Shown here piece by piece: positions 14,801 through 25,563 of a stretch of DNA of 64,000 nucleotides. Location of the stretch: positions 1 to 64,000 of the forward strand of contig JAMQCK010000105.1 of NCBI GenBank assembly GCA_024196135.1, in the 5' to 3' direction. Under the pieces are notes generated by a model, which did no database searches, had not been told where the DNA came from, and worked only from the letters and a program-made list of their open reading frames with translations. The translations under genes were made by a program, and so were the position numbers. Source of the stretch: Pleurotus ostreatus/Saccharomyces cerevisiae fusant (lineage: Eukaryota > Opisthokonta). Position 1 is the first letter of the stretch; every line of letters begins with the position of its first letter.

Positions 14801-15079
14801 AGGGGCGTGAATGACGGGCAGTAAACGACGACGCACTCCCAGCTCAGGGCGCTGTCTTTGGTCCCTGTGAGCGAGTCTCAAACTACACTTCGTCTTCGTT
14901 CACGTACCAATGGTGTTCTGCAGTACGTGTTAGATATGGGACACATTCACTGGAAGTTATGTCGATCGTACCAATACGTCCTTCCTCAGATGCCTGATGA
15001 GGGGAAAGACCTTGACGCTCGCCAAGTAATCTTGAGTAGGCGCCAGGAGCGGCGCCGACTGCATGTCCTCTGGATCCAT
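11885..15079 (-). CDS. YVC1: YVC1-type TRP vacuolar cation channel
   Basis: Fungal TRPY channels release Ca2+ from the vacuole in response to stretch, osmotic shock and Ca2+. The start at 15079 gives MDPEDMQSAPLLAPTQ, then VKVFPLIRHLRKDV. The soluble N-terminal part includes DVNFTIVRPIVLKYA and LCEILAMKLQSHFAS. The six-helix region follows: VLEFFNVGVLLFTFCLCIL, ILFIVFAASFVLDEY, WNVLDSSFIVIVLLYLGF, GACILFPRLAFFALKNNL, ISQFLFFIGVAAVCFSGLL. The pore region has WLMVQIWFGNTYLSF, followed by ILMTIFAAMANTLLLTILI. The cytosolic tail carries an acidic stretch (DVDEEHDDDLF and NEEDEERQ) in the position of the Ca2+-sensing acidic cluster of Yvc1, and ends with a coiled coil (MKEMQERQARIENLL). Around fifteen short introns. 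Confidence 0.88.
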
Positions 15080-16156
15080 GGTCGTCGCAGGACAAGCGAC
15101 TGCGCGTAAAAAGACAGCCAAAAGAGACAGCGATCTCGTCAACAAGCGCGGAACAAAGCCTCGTGCTTCAGAACGTGCGACGCAATAGGCTAGGAAGTGA
15201 CTTCATTGCAAAAGATAGACTGCGTACATCGGCTGGCAAAACGTAGGACGAGAGATAAGGGAGCTGACGCGCAGAATGCTCACCAGAGCAAGCTGGTCGC
15301 AGTATAAGAAGGACGACAGTAGCCAAGAGCTCGGAGAGATCATAGATCGGCCCGAGCCCGAGGGACAATGGCAGCCAAATGGCAGCCGCTTCCCCCCGAT
15401 CTGATAAAGATAAGCGGAAAGGGCAATCCATTCTCACGACTCAAAGTCAACCAGCCCTTTGCAAATTCCATTGTTCCTCCTCTGTCGCTGCTCGCCGTCG
15501 TCCGCCATTGTCTCTGAATGTCTACCTCCGCGTCGGCGGCCGACGAGGGGGGATACCGGCCCTCCTCTACACGCCCTGGCGCCAGAACGGCTATCACACG
15601 CTAGCCATACATCTGTCGGTCATGAGCTCGCTCCGAGCCACTCACCTCAGCTTCGCTGTTCATAAGTATCAACATGTGGACTGACGGTCCGCCCCAAGCG
15701 CGCGCTGCTTACGATACAACTGTATGGATTCAGTGCCAGAAGAGCAAGGGCGTATTTTATCTCTTGGAGCGTTGTGGGCGCCATCCCCTCCCCGTGGGAT
15801 TTCTTCCCGCCTCAGACGTCGGTTGTCTCTTCCGGACCTATATACTTCCTAAATCCGGCGGGGGCGACCCTAGGGATTCGCTCACCGCGCTGTGGGGAGT
15901 TCCTGGGGCGCCACCTGGGGAAATCACTCGTACCTCTCTTCCCCCGCCGGCGGGGACGTGGGGAACAACGATTTCGAATGCGGGACTATGGCAAAAGCTT
16001 ATAATGGGCAGGCTGGCGCGTACAGGCTCTCTCGCCTGCCTCTCGCGACAGCGTCACCTCCCCCCTGCACGCCCGCGCACCGACCCATCGACACGACCAC
16101 TCGCGTTCATTTTTCCACATCGCACGCAGTCCGCCAAGGTCACATAATTCGACAAC
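15080..16156. promoter_or_regulatory. Divergent promoter between the channel and the MFS gene
   Basis: This 1.1 kb separates the divergent starts of the channel (15079, minus) and the transporter (16157, plus). It is GC-rich near the transporter and contains a 10-bp inverted repeat, CCGGCGGGGG at 15854-15863 and its complement at 15940-15949. A weak TATAAT lies near 15999. The 157-codon open frame at 15674-16147 shows no motif and is not called. Confidence 0.45.
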
Positions 16157-18026
16157 ATGGGTAAACCCGAGCAGGAATGGCGAGAGGAGTTCGTCGGCGT
16201 GGTAGAGGAGTACGCGTCCGGCTCAGAGGCTGAGAAGAAACTAGTCAGGAAGATTGACTTCCGGATTGTGAGTGAATGGGCGCATTTAGTGGCTTCAGAG
16301 TTCAGGTGACTAACGCGCTCACGCGCCCATAGGTCCCTACGATATGGGTCCTCTACACGCTCAGTTACCTGGACCGCGCAAATATCGGCAATGCGAAGTC
16401 GGGAGGGATGGAGGAGGCGCTGCACTTGACAGACACGCAGTACTCCATCGTCCTGCTCATCTTCTTCGTACGTGTATCTACTCAATTGACCGTCGATCCC
16501 TCTCACACTAGCGCAGGTTTCCTACGTTATCTTCGAGGTCCCTGCCAATATGCTTCTCAGTCGCGTTCGTCCCTCTATCTTGTACGTGAAATCTCGACGT
16601 CCCCCGTATCTGTTCGCTGACAGATACGCGTAGCTTGTCCACTCTGTGCTTGGTATGGGGTGGCATCGCCGCATCAATGGGCGCCGTACACAACTGGCAG
16701 GCCCTTGCCGGTGTGCGCTTCGCCCTCGGCATCATGGAGGCTGGCTTCGCACCAGGAGTCGCTTTCTACCTTTCTTCGTGGTACAAGCGCCACGAACTCG
16801 CCAAGCGATACTCCATTTACTACACTGCGACTGCTGTTTCCGTGAGTACCATAGTCTTCTTCTGAGCTTAGCACAAATACTGACTGTCTTTCTATCCAGG
16901 GTGCATTCTCTGGACTGCTTGCAGGCGTTATTACGGACCATCTGGACGGCGCAAGGGGCCTTGACGGCTGGAGATGGCTTCTGATCATTGAGGGTGTCGG
17001 CTCCAGCTTTGTCGCAGTCTTCGCCTGGATGTTCCTTCCGGACTGGCCCTCGACGACGAAGTGGATGACCGAGGAGGAGAAGGTGAGCACACTCGAGACA
17101 ATCAACAACTACGATTTACTTACGACTATTTCACCGTAGTTCATCGCTGTGCAGCGTCTGGCAGCAGACGGCATCGGTAACGCAGGCACGACCAAGGACC
17201 AGCCGACGCACAAGCAAGCCGCGCTCATGGCCGTCCGCGACTGGCGCACCTGGGTCCTTGCCGTCATGTACATGCTAGCCACCGTGAGTCGCCCTTCCTC
17301 TGACCATTCCTCAACGTATCTAACCCCCTCCCCAGGGCTCGCAAACCATCCAATACTTCATCCCCACCCTCGTCGGCCAGATGGGCTACCACGGCTACAC
17401 CCTCCAGTTCATGACCATCCCCATCTACGTCGTCGCCCTCGTCTGCATCCTCACCTTCTGCTTCCTCTCCGACATCTACCGCGACCGCGCGAACTTCATC
17501 ACCGCCGCGAGCATGATGGCCGGCGTCGCGTTCATCATCACGGTCGCAGTGGACAACCATAAGGTCAAGTACGCGTTCTTGTGCTTTGGGGTGGGAGGTG
17601 TGTATGCGGCGTGCCCGTTGTCGTTGTTGGTGAGTGGAACGAAGTTTTTTTTGAGAGGGATAAGAAGTGAGCTAACGCACCGTGTAGTGGGTGTCGGGCA
17701 TCATCGACCATCCGGCAGAGAAGCGCGCTGTGTCTATCGCCTTTGTCAACGCCCTCGGGAACAGCGCGTCGATCTACGGTTCCTTCCTCTGGCCGTCAAC
17801 GACAGGACCGCGTTATATCCAGGGCTTCGCCACTACGACGTACGTTTACATCTCTGATCCGTACGGTTATGCACTAACGCCCGTCCCCCATAGCGCCTTC
17901 GTCTTCGCCCTCGCCGTCCTCGCCCAGATCAACAAGTTCCTGGTCCACAGATATCCGGGCGAGTCCCTCGCGGCCTCAGAGGCTGCCGACGCGCGGAATA
18001 CCAGCGAGAAGGTCGAGGAAGTGTAG
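16157..18026 (+). CDS. MFS transporter, anion:cation symporter (Dal5/Tna1) family
   Basis: About 460 residues with twelve predicted membrane segments in nine or so exons. The start at 16157 opens MGKPEQEWREEF. The first helix ends with LSYLDRANIGNAKSGGM, the ACS-family signature after TM1, followed by VSYVIFEVPANMLLSR. The loop region holds ALAGVRFALGIMEAGFAPGV and FYLSSWYKRHELAKRYSIYY, the typical TM4-TM5 motif. A second half (TIQYFIPTLVGQMGYHGYT, FCFLSDIYRDRANF, VSGIIDHPAEKRAVSIAFVN, ALGNSASIYGSFLWP) matches the family closely. It stops at 18024-18026. Relatives import nicotinate, allantoate, pantothenate or other carboxylates with protons; the substrate here cannot be read from sequence. 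Confidence 0.92.
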
Positions 18027-18488
18027 GCGAGTGGGCCGAGGAAGTGTAGGTGGGGATAGGGTCAGGATGTAGCTGTCCGCATGACAGTCCAGTCCAGCCC
18101 ATGCCATGAGCCTCGTGTACGATTAGCCCCGGTTGTTGTTCAGAATTTGTACGATAGTAACGTTTGTGTTCAGACAGTTTGGTGGATGTCCTGAATTGCC
18201 ATGATACTCTGTGATCCCGAGACGGAGTGAAGGCAATGCATGCCTCCTCAAGAGATTTTACTGATACACTTGCGTTCTCTCGACGCGTACGAAGAATCTC
18301 TCGTCCCTTACACCAGGAAAGCGACACTGCGACTACTAGACCTATGCACGATGACTTTGAGATCGTTCGCTGCAGATCTAGCACGCTCTATTCGCCCTGT
18401 CAGATAATAACAAGCGAACATAGCTGAAAGCATAGGGGATATGGCAAGGGCATAGGATCATATGTAAAGTTACATTCAGTGATACATG

Positions 18489-20558
18489 CTACTGCGGATC
18501 TTGAATGGAGCTAGCCGACGCGGCCTCCCTTCTCAAGGCTCGCTGCTCTCGGCCTTCTTTGTCTGCCTGTGATTTGCGCGCGATATCGTCTTTCAGCTGC
18601 TGCGCCCGCTCCTTCTCTTTCTCTTTGTTCGCCGCCTTCGTTGTCTGTGCCCTCCCCGCTTGTCTTTTCTCCTTCTTTCCGTCTTTCATCTTCGGCCGGT
18701 CCTCCTCCGGCTCGAGTTTCTCCTCCTTCCCCTTGCGCTTCCCCTTCTCCTTCTCCTTGTGCTTCCCCTTCCCCTTCTCTCTCTCCTTGCGCTTCTCCTC
18801 CTCCTCTCGTTTCTCCTTCTCCCGTTTCTCCTTCAACTTCTGCGCATTCTGCGCCCGAAGTGCGTCCATTTGCCTCTGATGCTCGGTCCATATCTTATCC
18901 TGCGCGACCTTCCTTGCTTTCGCCTCCTGGTACGCTTTGGAGTACTTTTGTTGTTGAAGCATTGTCCATCGGAAGCGCTCGACGTTCCCGCTGCGCCAGT
19001 CCGCCACAAATTGGCTCCGCTTTTCCTCAAACCTTCGCACGATATCTGGGAAATGCTTGGTACGAAGGAGGGTGAGGAACATAGCGAAGTCGATGGCGTC
19101 GGAACTGTTGCTTAGATCCCACTCGGGGCAGTTCGTATCGATGATATGGTGGACAATCTGTATACCCTGGGGCGAACTCAGCAAGCTGCTAAACGCTTTT
19201 GTAGAGAGCGTGCTCACATCCTTATCTGTGGCATTGGGAGGCCGCTCCGCCCAACCGCACAGTAGTCGCCCCTTCGCGCCCACGGTAGCAAGCGCAAAGA
19301 CCGCGACGTCGTACATATCCAGGCTCGCATAGTAGTCCGTGCCGGACATGATATACGCGCGACCTTGGTTTAAGCCCTGCGCAGGCTTGACAAAGTCGCG
19401 CTTGTATTCGCGAAACATTCCCGGCATACACACTGCTATTTTAGAGAGAATCAGAAATGTACAAAGGCTTCCTGAACTGTACTCACACTTCCAATTCATT
19501 TTTCCTGTTTTGGTGGCACCCTTTTGTCGGTCGGCGTCATCGGATTGCTTGGACATATCACTCTTGCTAGCCAGGCATGTTCTATCGTTCAGCGAGAAAT
19601 GGATTACCCACGTGTCCTCGTCGTTGGGGGCCGTCGTGTGTCCAGCGCATTCGTCAGGCGTGTCGCCATCTTCGGCGGCAGGTACCCCTTTCACCTGGGT
19701 CTCATCCTTCTCTGCTGCTGCGGCAGAACTATCCACTGTCGCTATCCCCTGTCAGCGCGCGAGGTTGCAAGGGAAATACTGCATGCATATACTCACCTGC
19801 AGAACGATCCCTCTGCCTTAGCATCTGCGCGAAGTCGCGCACAACACGTACAATCTGGGGCGCAGAGGAAGGAAGAGGCTGATCAGGCGCTGGCTCAGTG
19901 TCGTCATCTAGGTCCCGCCGATCCCGCTGTAGTTCGGGGGCCCCGACGATAGCGAACTCCTCGAGCTGGGTTGCAAGACGAGCGTCATCATCTGTGAAAA
20001 CGTCCGGCACTTCCACGAAAACCACACCATCGCAAACACCATACTGAAACTCGCACAACGCGCGAGCCTCCAGTGCTGCCATGTTGTTCGACTGGTTTTG
20101 GTAAAGCGTGGCGCGGGCTGTGCGCCAACCCCTCTCTGCTTCCACTGCATTTGCTATGGCTTCGACATGGTCGTGAAGCGCTGTCCTGGACCGTTCTTCG
20201 AGCTGACGGACGAACTTCGTATCGCTGGCTTCATGAGGAGAAGGATGGGCTGACTGAAGGGCAGCCGACGCGGACGCGGAAAGGAACGAGGACAAGTTGA
20301 CACCAGCTGTAGACGCTATACCATGATCGCCGGCAGCAGGCTCTTCGAACGTGGACGCGAGCTGCGCGGGCTCAGATAGATCGGCACTGTCATCGAGGAG
20401 ACCCGCAAGGAGCGGAGATGCATCATCGGCAGCAAGGAGTGGGTCATCTGCGAAAGTGACCAAAGGTGCAGCTGTATTCTGCCTGGCGCTGTCACTGTCC
20501 CCATCGCCCTCGTTGTCCTTGCCGCTGTCGACGCTCTGACCGCTGTCGACGCTCCCAT

Positions 20559-20603
<45 letters not shown>

Positions 20604-23600
20604 TGCTGTCGTTGCTGTCGTTGCTGTCGTTGCTGTCGTCGCTGCCGTCGCTGTCGTCACTGTCGTCACTCCCATCGCTCTCGTGGCTCTCGTGGCCCTC
20701 GTAGCTTTCGTGACCGTCGGCACTGTCGCCAGCACTGCCCTCGTAATCGTTGTGGACATCGTCATCATCAGCAGGTCGTCCCGAAGTGGACGCGAGTGCC
20801 TCAGGAATCTCGTCAACCGGAGAAGAGTTCAGTTTGTAGTAGTCGTATTCCTTAAACGTGGGATTGTTCCAAGAGAGCAGCGCGAAGTTCACATAGTTGT
20901 TCTCGTGAAATCCTACTTGCGAGGCAGTCTTTGCGGCTTCCACTCGGCGTTTCTCAACTTCAAAAAGGATGTTCCTAGGAAGTGATACTCGGCGCTCGAG
21001 CCTTCCAGGACGATGAGAATTGCTAAGCGGCACGAATGGGAACTGAGACTCACCGATTGTGCAGAGAGTAACCCAGATGTCCCTTCGAGGGCGCGACGAA
21101 CACACCAGCAAGCAGGCGATCAATGACAGCATCCCATGTGTGTCGAGATTCCATCTCGTTCGGGTCACGGATGTAAAGATAGCCTCGGTATGCTAGATCT
21201 GAAAGACGCAACACGTCTGGCAGGGCTGGGACAAGCACTCGGCGAGATTCGTCATCCAGCTTGCGCAGTTCGTCGAGTTGAAGGGTTGTACGAATGACTT
21301 GCTCAAGTGTCTTCTCCTCGTGGTATCCGTACCATTGGTGTACGTGCCTCGGCTATGGACATTACTGCGGTGTTGACAGAGAATGATCAACGGACTTACT
21401 TGGAAGAGAGGGTAATAACCCAATTGTGGGGCATCACGGATGAAGCATTGGCGCTTGAAGTCGTAGCCCGTCATGTATTGTCTAGACTCCTGTACGAATT
21501 CGACGGGAAGCGGCTGGACCGGGGGTTCAGCGAAGGCAGTGCGCAAAAAAGGATAAACTGACCAGAACTTTGCATAGCCGGGGAAGCATCAACGACTCGA
21601 CAATGTGCGCAAGTACAGGATGTACGTCCCGAATGGACCAGTATATGGCAGGGAAGGCTCCAAACGCGACACCACGGTCGAGAAAAAGTTCGGTCGGCCG
21701 ATCGACCTTGGCGCCGCCGACATCCCTAGCGATGCTGGATGGGGTGCACACAATGGTCAGATACATGAGATGCAGGATGGTGCTTGTACTCGAACCTGGA
21801 CGCGCTTCTGGCCTTGCGCTGGTGGGTGAGGCTATTGGTAGCTATCAGTATAAGACTGAATTATGATTTGGACATACTGACGTTGATAAGGGCGCCTTTC
21901 TACGAGCATGTCAGAAAGAGTCGACGATCGCCCTGATAACACGCACTGTTCGCGATCTTTTTCGAGTTTCTCGTAACGTTCCTTCAATCCTTCATCTACC
22001 CAAGTCGAATCTTCGTCGAGGACGCTACATGATTGTCAATCGCAGGAATAGCGCGGCGACTGGAAAACACACGAAAGCGAAGGGGCACGGCTGCTGCTAT
22101 TGAATCGTCAGAATCGTAAGGGGGGTTTCTACTGATTAGGACATACACGTTCCGTCGGCTGCCCATGGTAGATGAGTTCAGATCTCGACAGCAAGTATCC
22201 AAATACGCACCCTGTCCTGGACATCGTTCTTTCCGATGTGAGTCCTCTGTCTTGAAATGAGAGGGGGGACAATGCAGTAGTAGCTACACGCACTCAGATG
22301 GGTCTGATGTTGTGTGATGCGGCGGATTTGACGACGGGGACGAACACTGACTTGAGCATGCCCTGGGATCGTCTTATATCGAAGGACAAGGCAGTGAAGT
22401 CGACTCACATGCAATTTTCCACCCAGCTCTTCACACGCTGATCGCAATCCGGTCCATACGCCGCGATATCGTCGGCCTCACGAGTGAAATCGATATGCCA
22501 AGCGGAGCTGATTCCCGGCGACAAGCAGCGCTGGACGATATTGTTTCGTGCACTTGTCGCGCAGCGCGTAACTCGGGGCCGAAGGCATATCAAGAGAAGC
22601 GCGAGGGTCCATGCCGAAGGAAGACTCGACAAGTCGAATATTCCCAGTTCAGGACGTGCGTCGGCACCTTGAGCATGAGCGACATGAACTTCCATCTAGA
22701 AATGAAATTCGTGACTCGACTGTGAAGCGCGCGAAGGAATACGCACGCATGGGTGGGACGAACATCTCACTAGCCACCCCACCACAAGCTGAAGACAATC
22801 TCCTTCAGGATCAAAGGAGAAGCCAAGCAGAGGTTCGTCGATTCCAAAAAGATGTCGTTGTAGCAGAGCGCTACACAGGAGGCTATAGATTTCGTCCTTG
22901 TCCGCGACACAAATGAGAGTGAGCTCAATCGAGTCGTGCGAGGGTCGTCTCCTTAACAGATGCATATGGTCGAAAGGGTCTCGAGCCTCGTCGTCGGGTA
23001 TAGAGGAAGAGGGCGACGAGTCATCAGGACGATCACCTTCGCGCGAGCACGTCGCTTCCGCAGTGCCGTCCTGCGCAGGTAACCCATTCTGCCCCCCTAG
23101 CGCAAGACTCGTTTCCGGGTCCTTCGAAATCGATATCGGGAAGGTCAGAATTGAGGTGGCGCGGCCACTGAGGGGCGTGAACCAACTAAGCGCTGAATTC
23201 TCTCTCTGACAAGGATAGACGGCCCGTGCATAGGAGGGTTCGAAGCTAAGCACGAGGTAAGCGCGACTAGGAAGCAAGCGGTGCACATGCTCACTGCATC
23301 TGGGACTCGGGTACGAGTTCTTGAAGGATCTCTGTAACAAATGGGCCGATGATTATCGTGCGTGGATCCCGACCAAGTTGAGGCAACTGTTCTTCGGACT
23401 TGGAAAGTGACTGAAGTCGCTTGACAACTTTCCTTGTCATAAGCATACAACGGGCTAGTTCACAACGAGATGCCTGACGGATATGTTACCATTATTTACT
23501 GTGTAGAGGTGATGATACGTGCTCACTTGTTGCGAGGTCCAGGATTGGAATGAGTTCGCGTCGCAAAGTCGCGCGAGGACAGTGGATAGATCTGAAGAGT

Positions 23601-23673
23601 ACGGGAACAGATCCTCTGGTTTTTCTATAATATGCGTTACTACCGGTGTGGCGAGAGGTTGTTTGAAAGACAT
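18489..23673 (-). CDS. Very large protein of unknown function with Asp-Ser repeats
   Basis: A multi-exon gene starting at 23673 (MSFKQPLATPVVTHIIEKPE). Checked joins include RLQSLSKSEEQLPQLGRDP to LVPESQMQ, and AVDSSAAAAEKDE across 19736-19781. Blocks in order are SWFTPLSGRATSILTFPIS, ELTLICVADKDEIYSLLCS, PTELFLDRGVAFGAFPAIY, DFKRQCFIRDAPQLGYYPL and DLAYRGYLYIRDPNEMESRH. Then comes an acidic DSDDS/NDSNDS tract (about 20555-20690) and CRESTED-free sequence around ALCEFQYGVCDGVVFVEVP. After that are GRAYIMSGTDYYASLDMYDV and a long Lys/Glu/Arg-rich tail that should form a charged single helix, stopping at 18489. About 1,300 residues. I recognise no domain. Splitting into two genes near 20.9-22.7 kb is possible, since those introns are not all resolved. 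Confidence 0.6.
20555..20690 (-). repeat. Coding Asp-Ser microrepeat (9-bp unit)
   Basis: On the plus strand the unit is a run of GTCGTCGCT, GTCGTTGCT and GTCGTCACT nonamers. Read on the minus strand it encodes repeated SDD, SND and SDG triplets in the large unknown protein. Such tracts are prone to length change. Confidence 0.8.
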
Positions 23674-25563
23674 AGTGGCGATGGTCGTGGAGGTCGAGGT
23701 TAAGGTCTTGCCCGTGCGAACAAATGGTGGGTGACCTCCTTGTCACAGTCACGAATCCCGCGGCCCAGTCAAGCGACATTTCAAGTTCAACGAAATTTCA
23801 TGGACGGTCCACGGTCACGGATCACGAAGCTGGTCACCTGATCACACGCGCGTCAACCAACGAGTAAATCCAAACTCGGGCATTGGGGCTACAGTCATAT
23901 GAGCTGTACTTGAATATATAACTCTAAAGGGCCGTTTCACGGCAGGGCCCGCTACCACTCACCTTCTAGCTTGTTGATTTATTGAATGGAATCAGGCGAT
24001 CTCAGGGCAAATTACTTGAGTGCGACTCGCAAGGTCTCTCATATCCAAAATTCTGGCCATGGCCCTGTTGTCTCCAGCAGCCCTGCCGATATCTTAGCTT
24101 GTTGTTCTCATCCATAATATCATTTTCGAACATGCTCGTCCCGACGGTCAACCGCGGCGGCCGATGCCCAATATACTGAGGCGTCTCATCGGGCGGGCCC
24201 GCCTAGCGAACCCTTGTACTTAGCCGCCACACTGCGTATGACGGGTCCCGACGCCCTCCAGCGCCATTGATTCTCTGCCCTCGTCGCATCTCCAGCGCGC
24301 TTTTCAGCGCAACCGCCCTCGGAAAGTGGCCGACTCCAATGCCGTGTGATTATTTCGCTCAAGTTTATGTGAACCATCCGAGAGACTCGAGCTAACGAGA
24401 CAGAAATGAGCATCGACGTGCGTATGCAGGCGAGATGTAATGTGACGAAGCCACGAAGCTTCCGAGGTCGTCGAGCAGCGGCGAAGTCAGACAAGAAGAG
24501 GATTCGGGGTTGATTCTCTGCGTACCCGCGAGAGGACAGCACGGCGAAGCGCAGGTGAATGAAAGAGTCAAGATGCGCTCGGTCGACGCCGAGGAGCCCA
24601 GATCACGGAAGGCCCGATCATGTGCCGGCACGTGAGGGGTTACCAAAGTTCGCGAGACGGGGCATTTGCGATTTTGCGCTCCATCCCTAAGACCCACTAC
24701 CATCAATGGTAGCGGGAATTGAATATCGAGGGCAAGTAAGATGATTAGTGTCCCTACACCTTACCTACCGCTAGGCATAGTAGGCGAGGTGTAGATTTAG
24801 CACAACGGGGACTTCCTCTTGTTCTATTGGTGTCTCAACACACCGAAGTATTTGACGGGACATCTGGTCATCGAAGGACATTTTGGTTTTCAATATACGC
24901 TACATCAAGTGCTACTACATCCAACCAAACTATGAACACATCCGCGGCCCCCGCAGGGGACCAACCAGGGAGAGACGGAGACCCATGGAACGCACGCCAC
25001 TAGGGCGCGCGTCTCCGCGCACGCGCGGACGCATAGCGCCATGATAATAAGTATACAGCCGTGAAAAGCATAACCAGAAACCGCCGCAAACTGTGCGTAC
25101 GGGCGAAAGCAGAAAGACGAGAAAGCATAGCAAGACCGACAGCAGAGCATGACATGGCCGGTACCCGACGCCTGGCGCGAATAACGGCTGGCGTGCGTGC
25201 CGGGGTGAGACTATGGGCGGCATCAAGCCTGTGTGTAGGGGTAGAGGGAGGAGGGGACCCGGGAGCGCAAGACAACGTGAGAGATGTATGTGGTTTATGT
25301 GTGTGCGCGCCCATGTGGGAGCCTTGCGCCCCCAGGCGGGTCGTGAGTGTGCGTGAGGGTGGTGAGGGTGCGTGATAAAGAGCGTGGATGAGAGTCGTTA
25401 AGACGCGCCGGGGCGCGCCCTTGCGAGAGTCGATGTTGAGTGCCCTTCCAAGAATGAATAGATGTGTTCGGCTTCCTGACGTCCGAGAAGTTGAGGCTGA
25501 CGATGAGGGGCGATCAATGTGAGCACCCGTCACCGAGCCTCAGAAGTTGTGGTCTCCTGTGGA
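23674..25563. other. Intergenic 1.9 kb, no gene recognised
   Basis: Only short frames without motifs are present. The tract includes a hairpin at 24754-24794. The GH16 terminator and the large gene's promoter must lie here; no TATA box stands out immediately upstream of 23673. Confidence 0.45.
24754..24794. repeat. Imperfect hairpin
   Basis: CTACACCT at the left end pairs with AGGTGTAG at the right, with a second inner pairing CCTAC/GTAGG. It lies in an AT-richer stretch downstream of the GC-rich block at 24.2-24.7 kb. No gene adjoins it. Confidence 0.5.

Noticed and set aside
15674..16147. 157-codon plus-strand frame just upstream of the MFS start
   Set aside because: Unlike the other genes, it has no recognisable motif and fits better as promoter and 5' leader of the transporter.
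18505..19115. Long plus-strand frames opposite the Lys/Glu-rich tail
   Set aside because: Mirror images of a low-complexity coding region (Ser/Pro/Leu-rich); the minus-strand frame has consistent splicing and a proper stop.
24186..24706. Overlapping minus-strand frames in the 23.7-25.6 kb spacer
   Set aside because: No domain, no signal peptide, and no splice pattern that joins them into one sensible protein.
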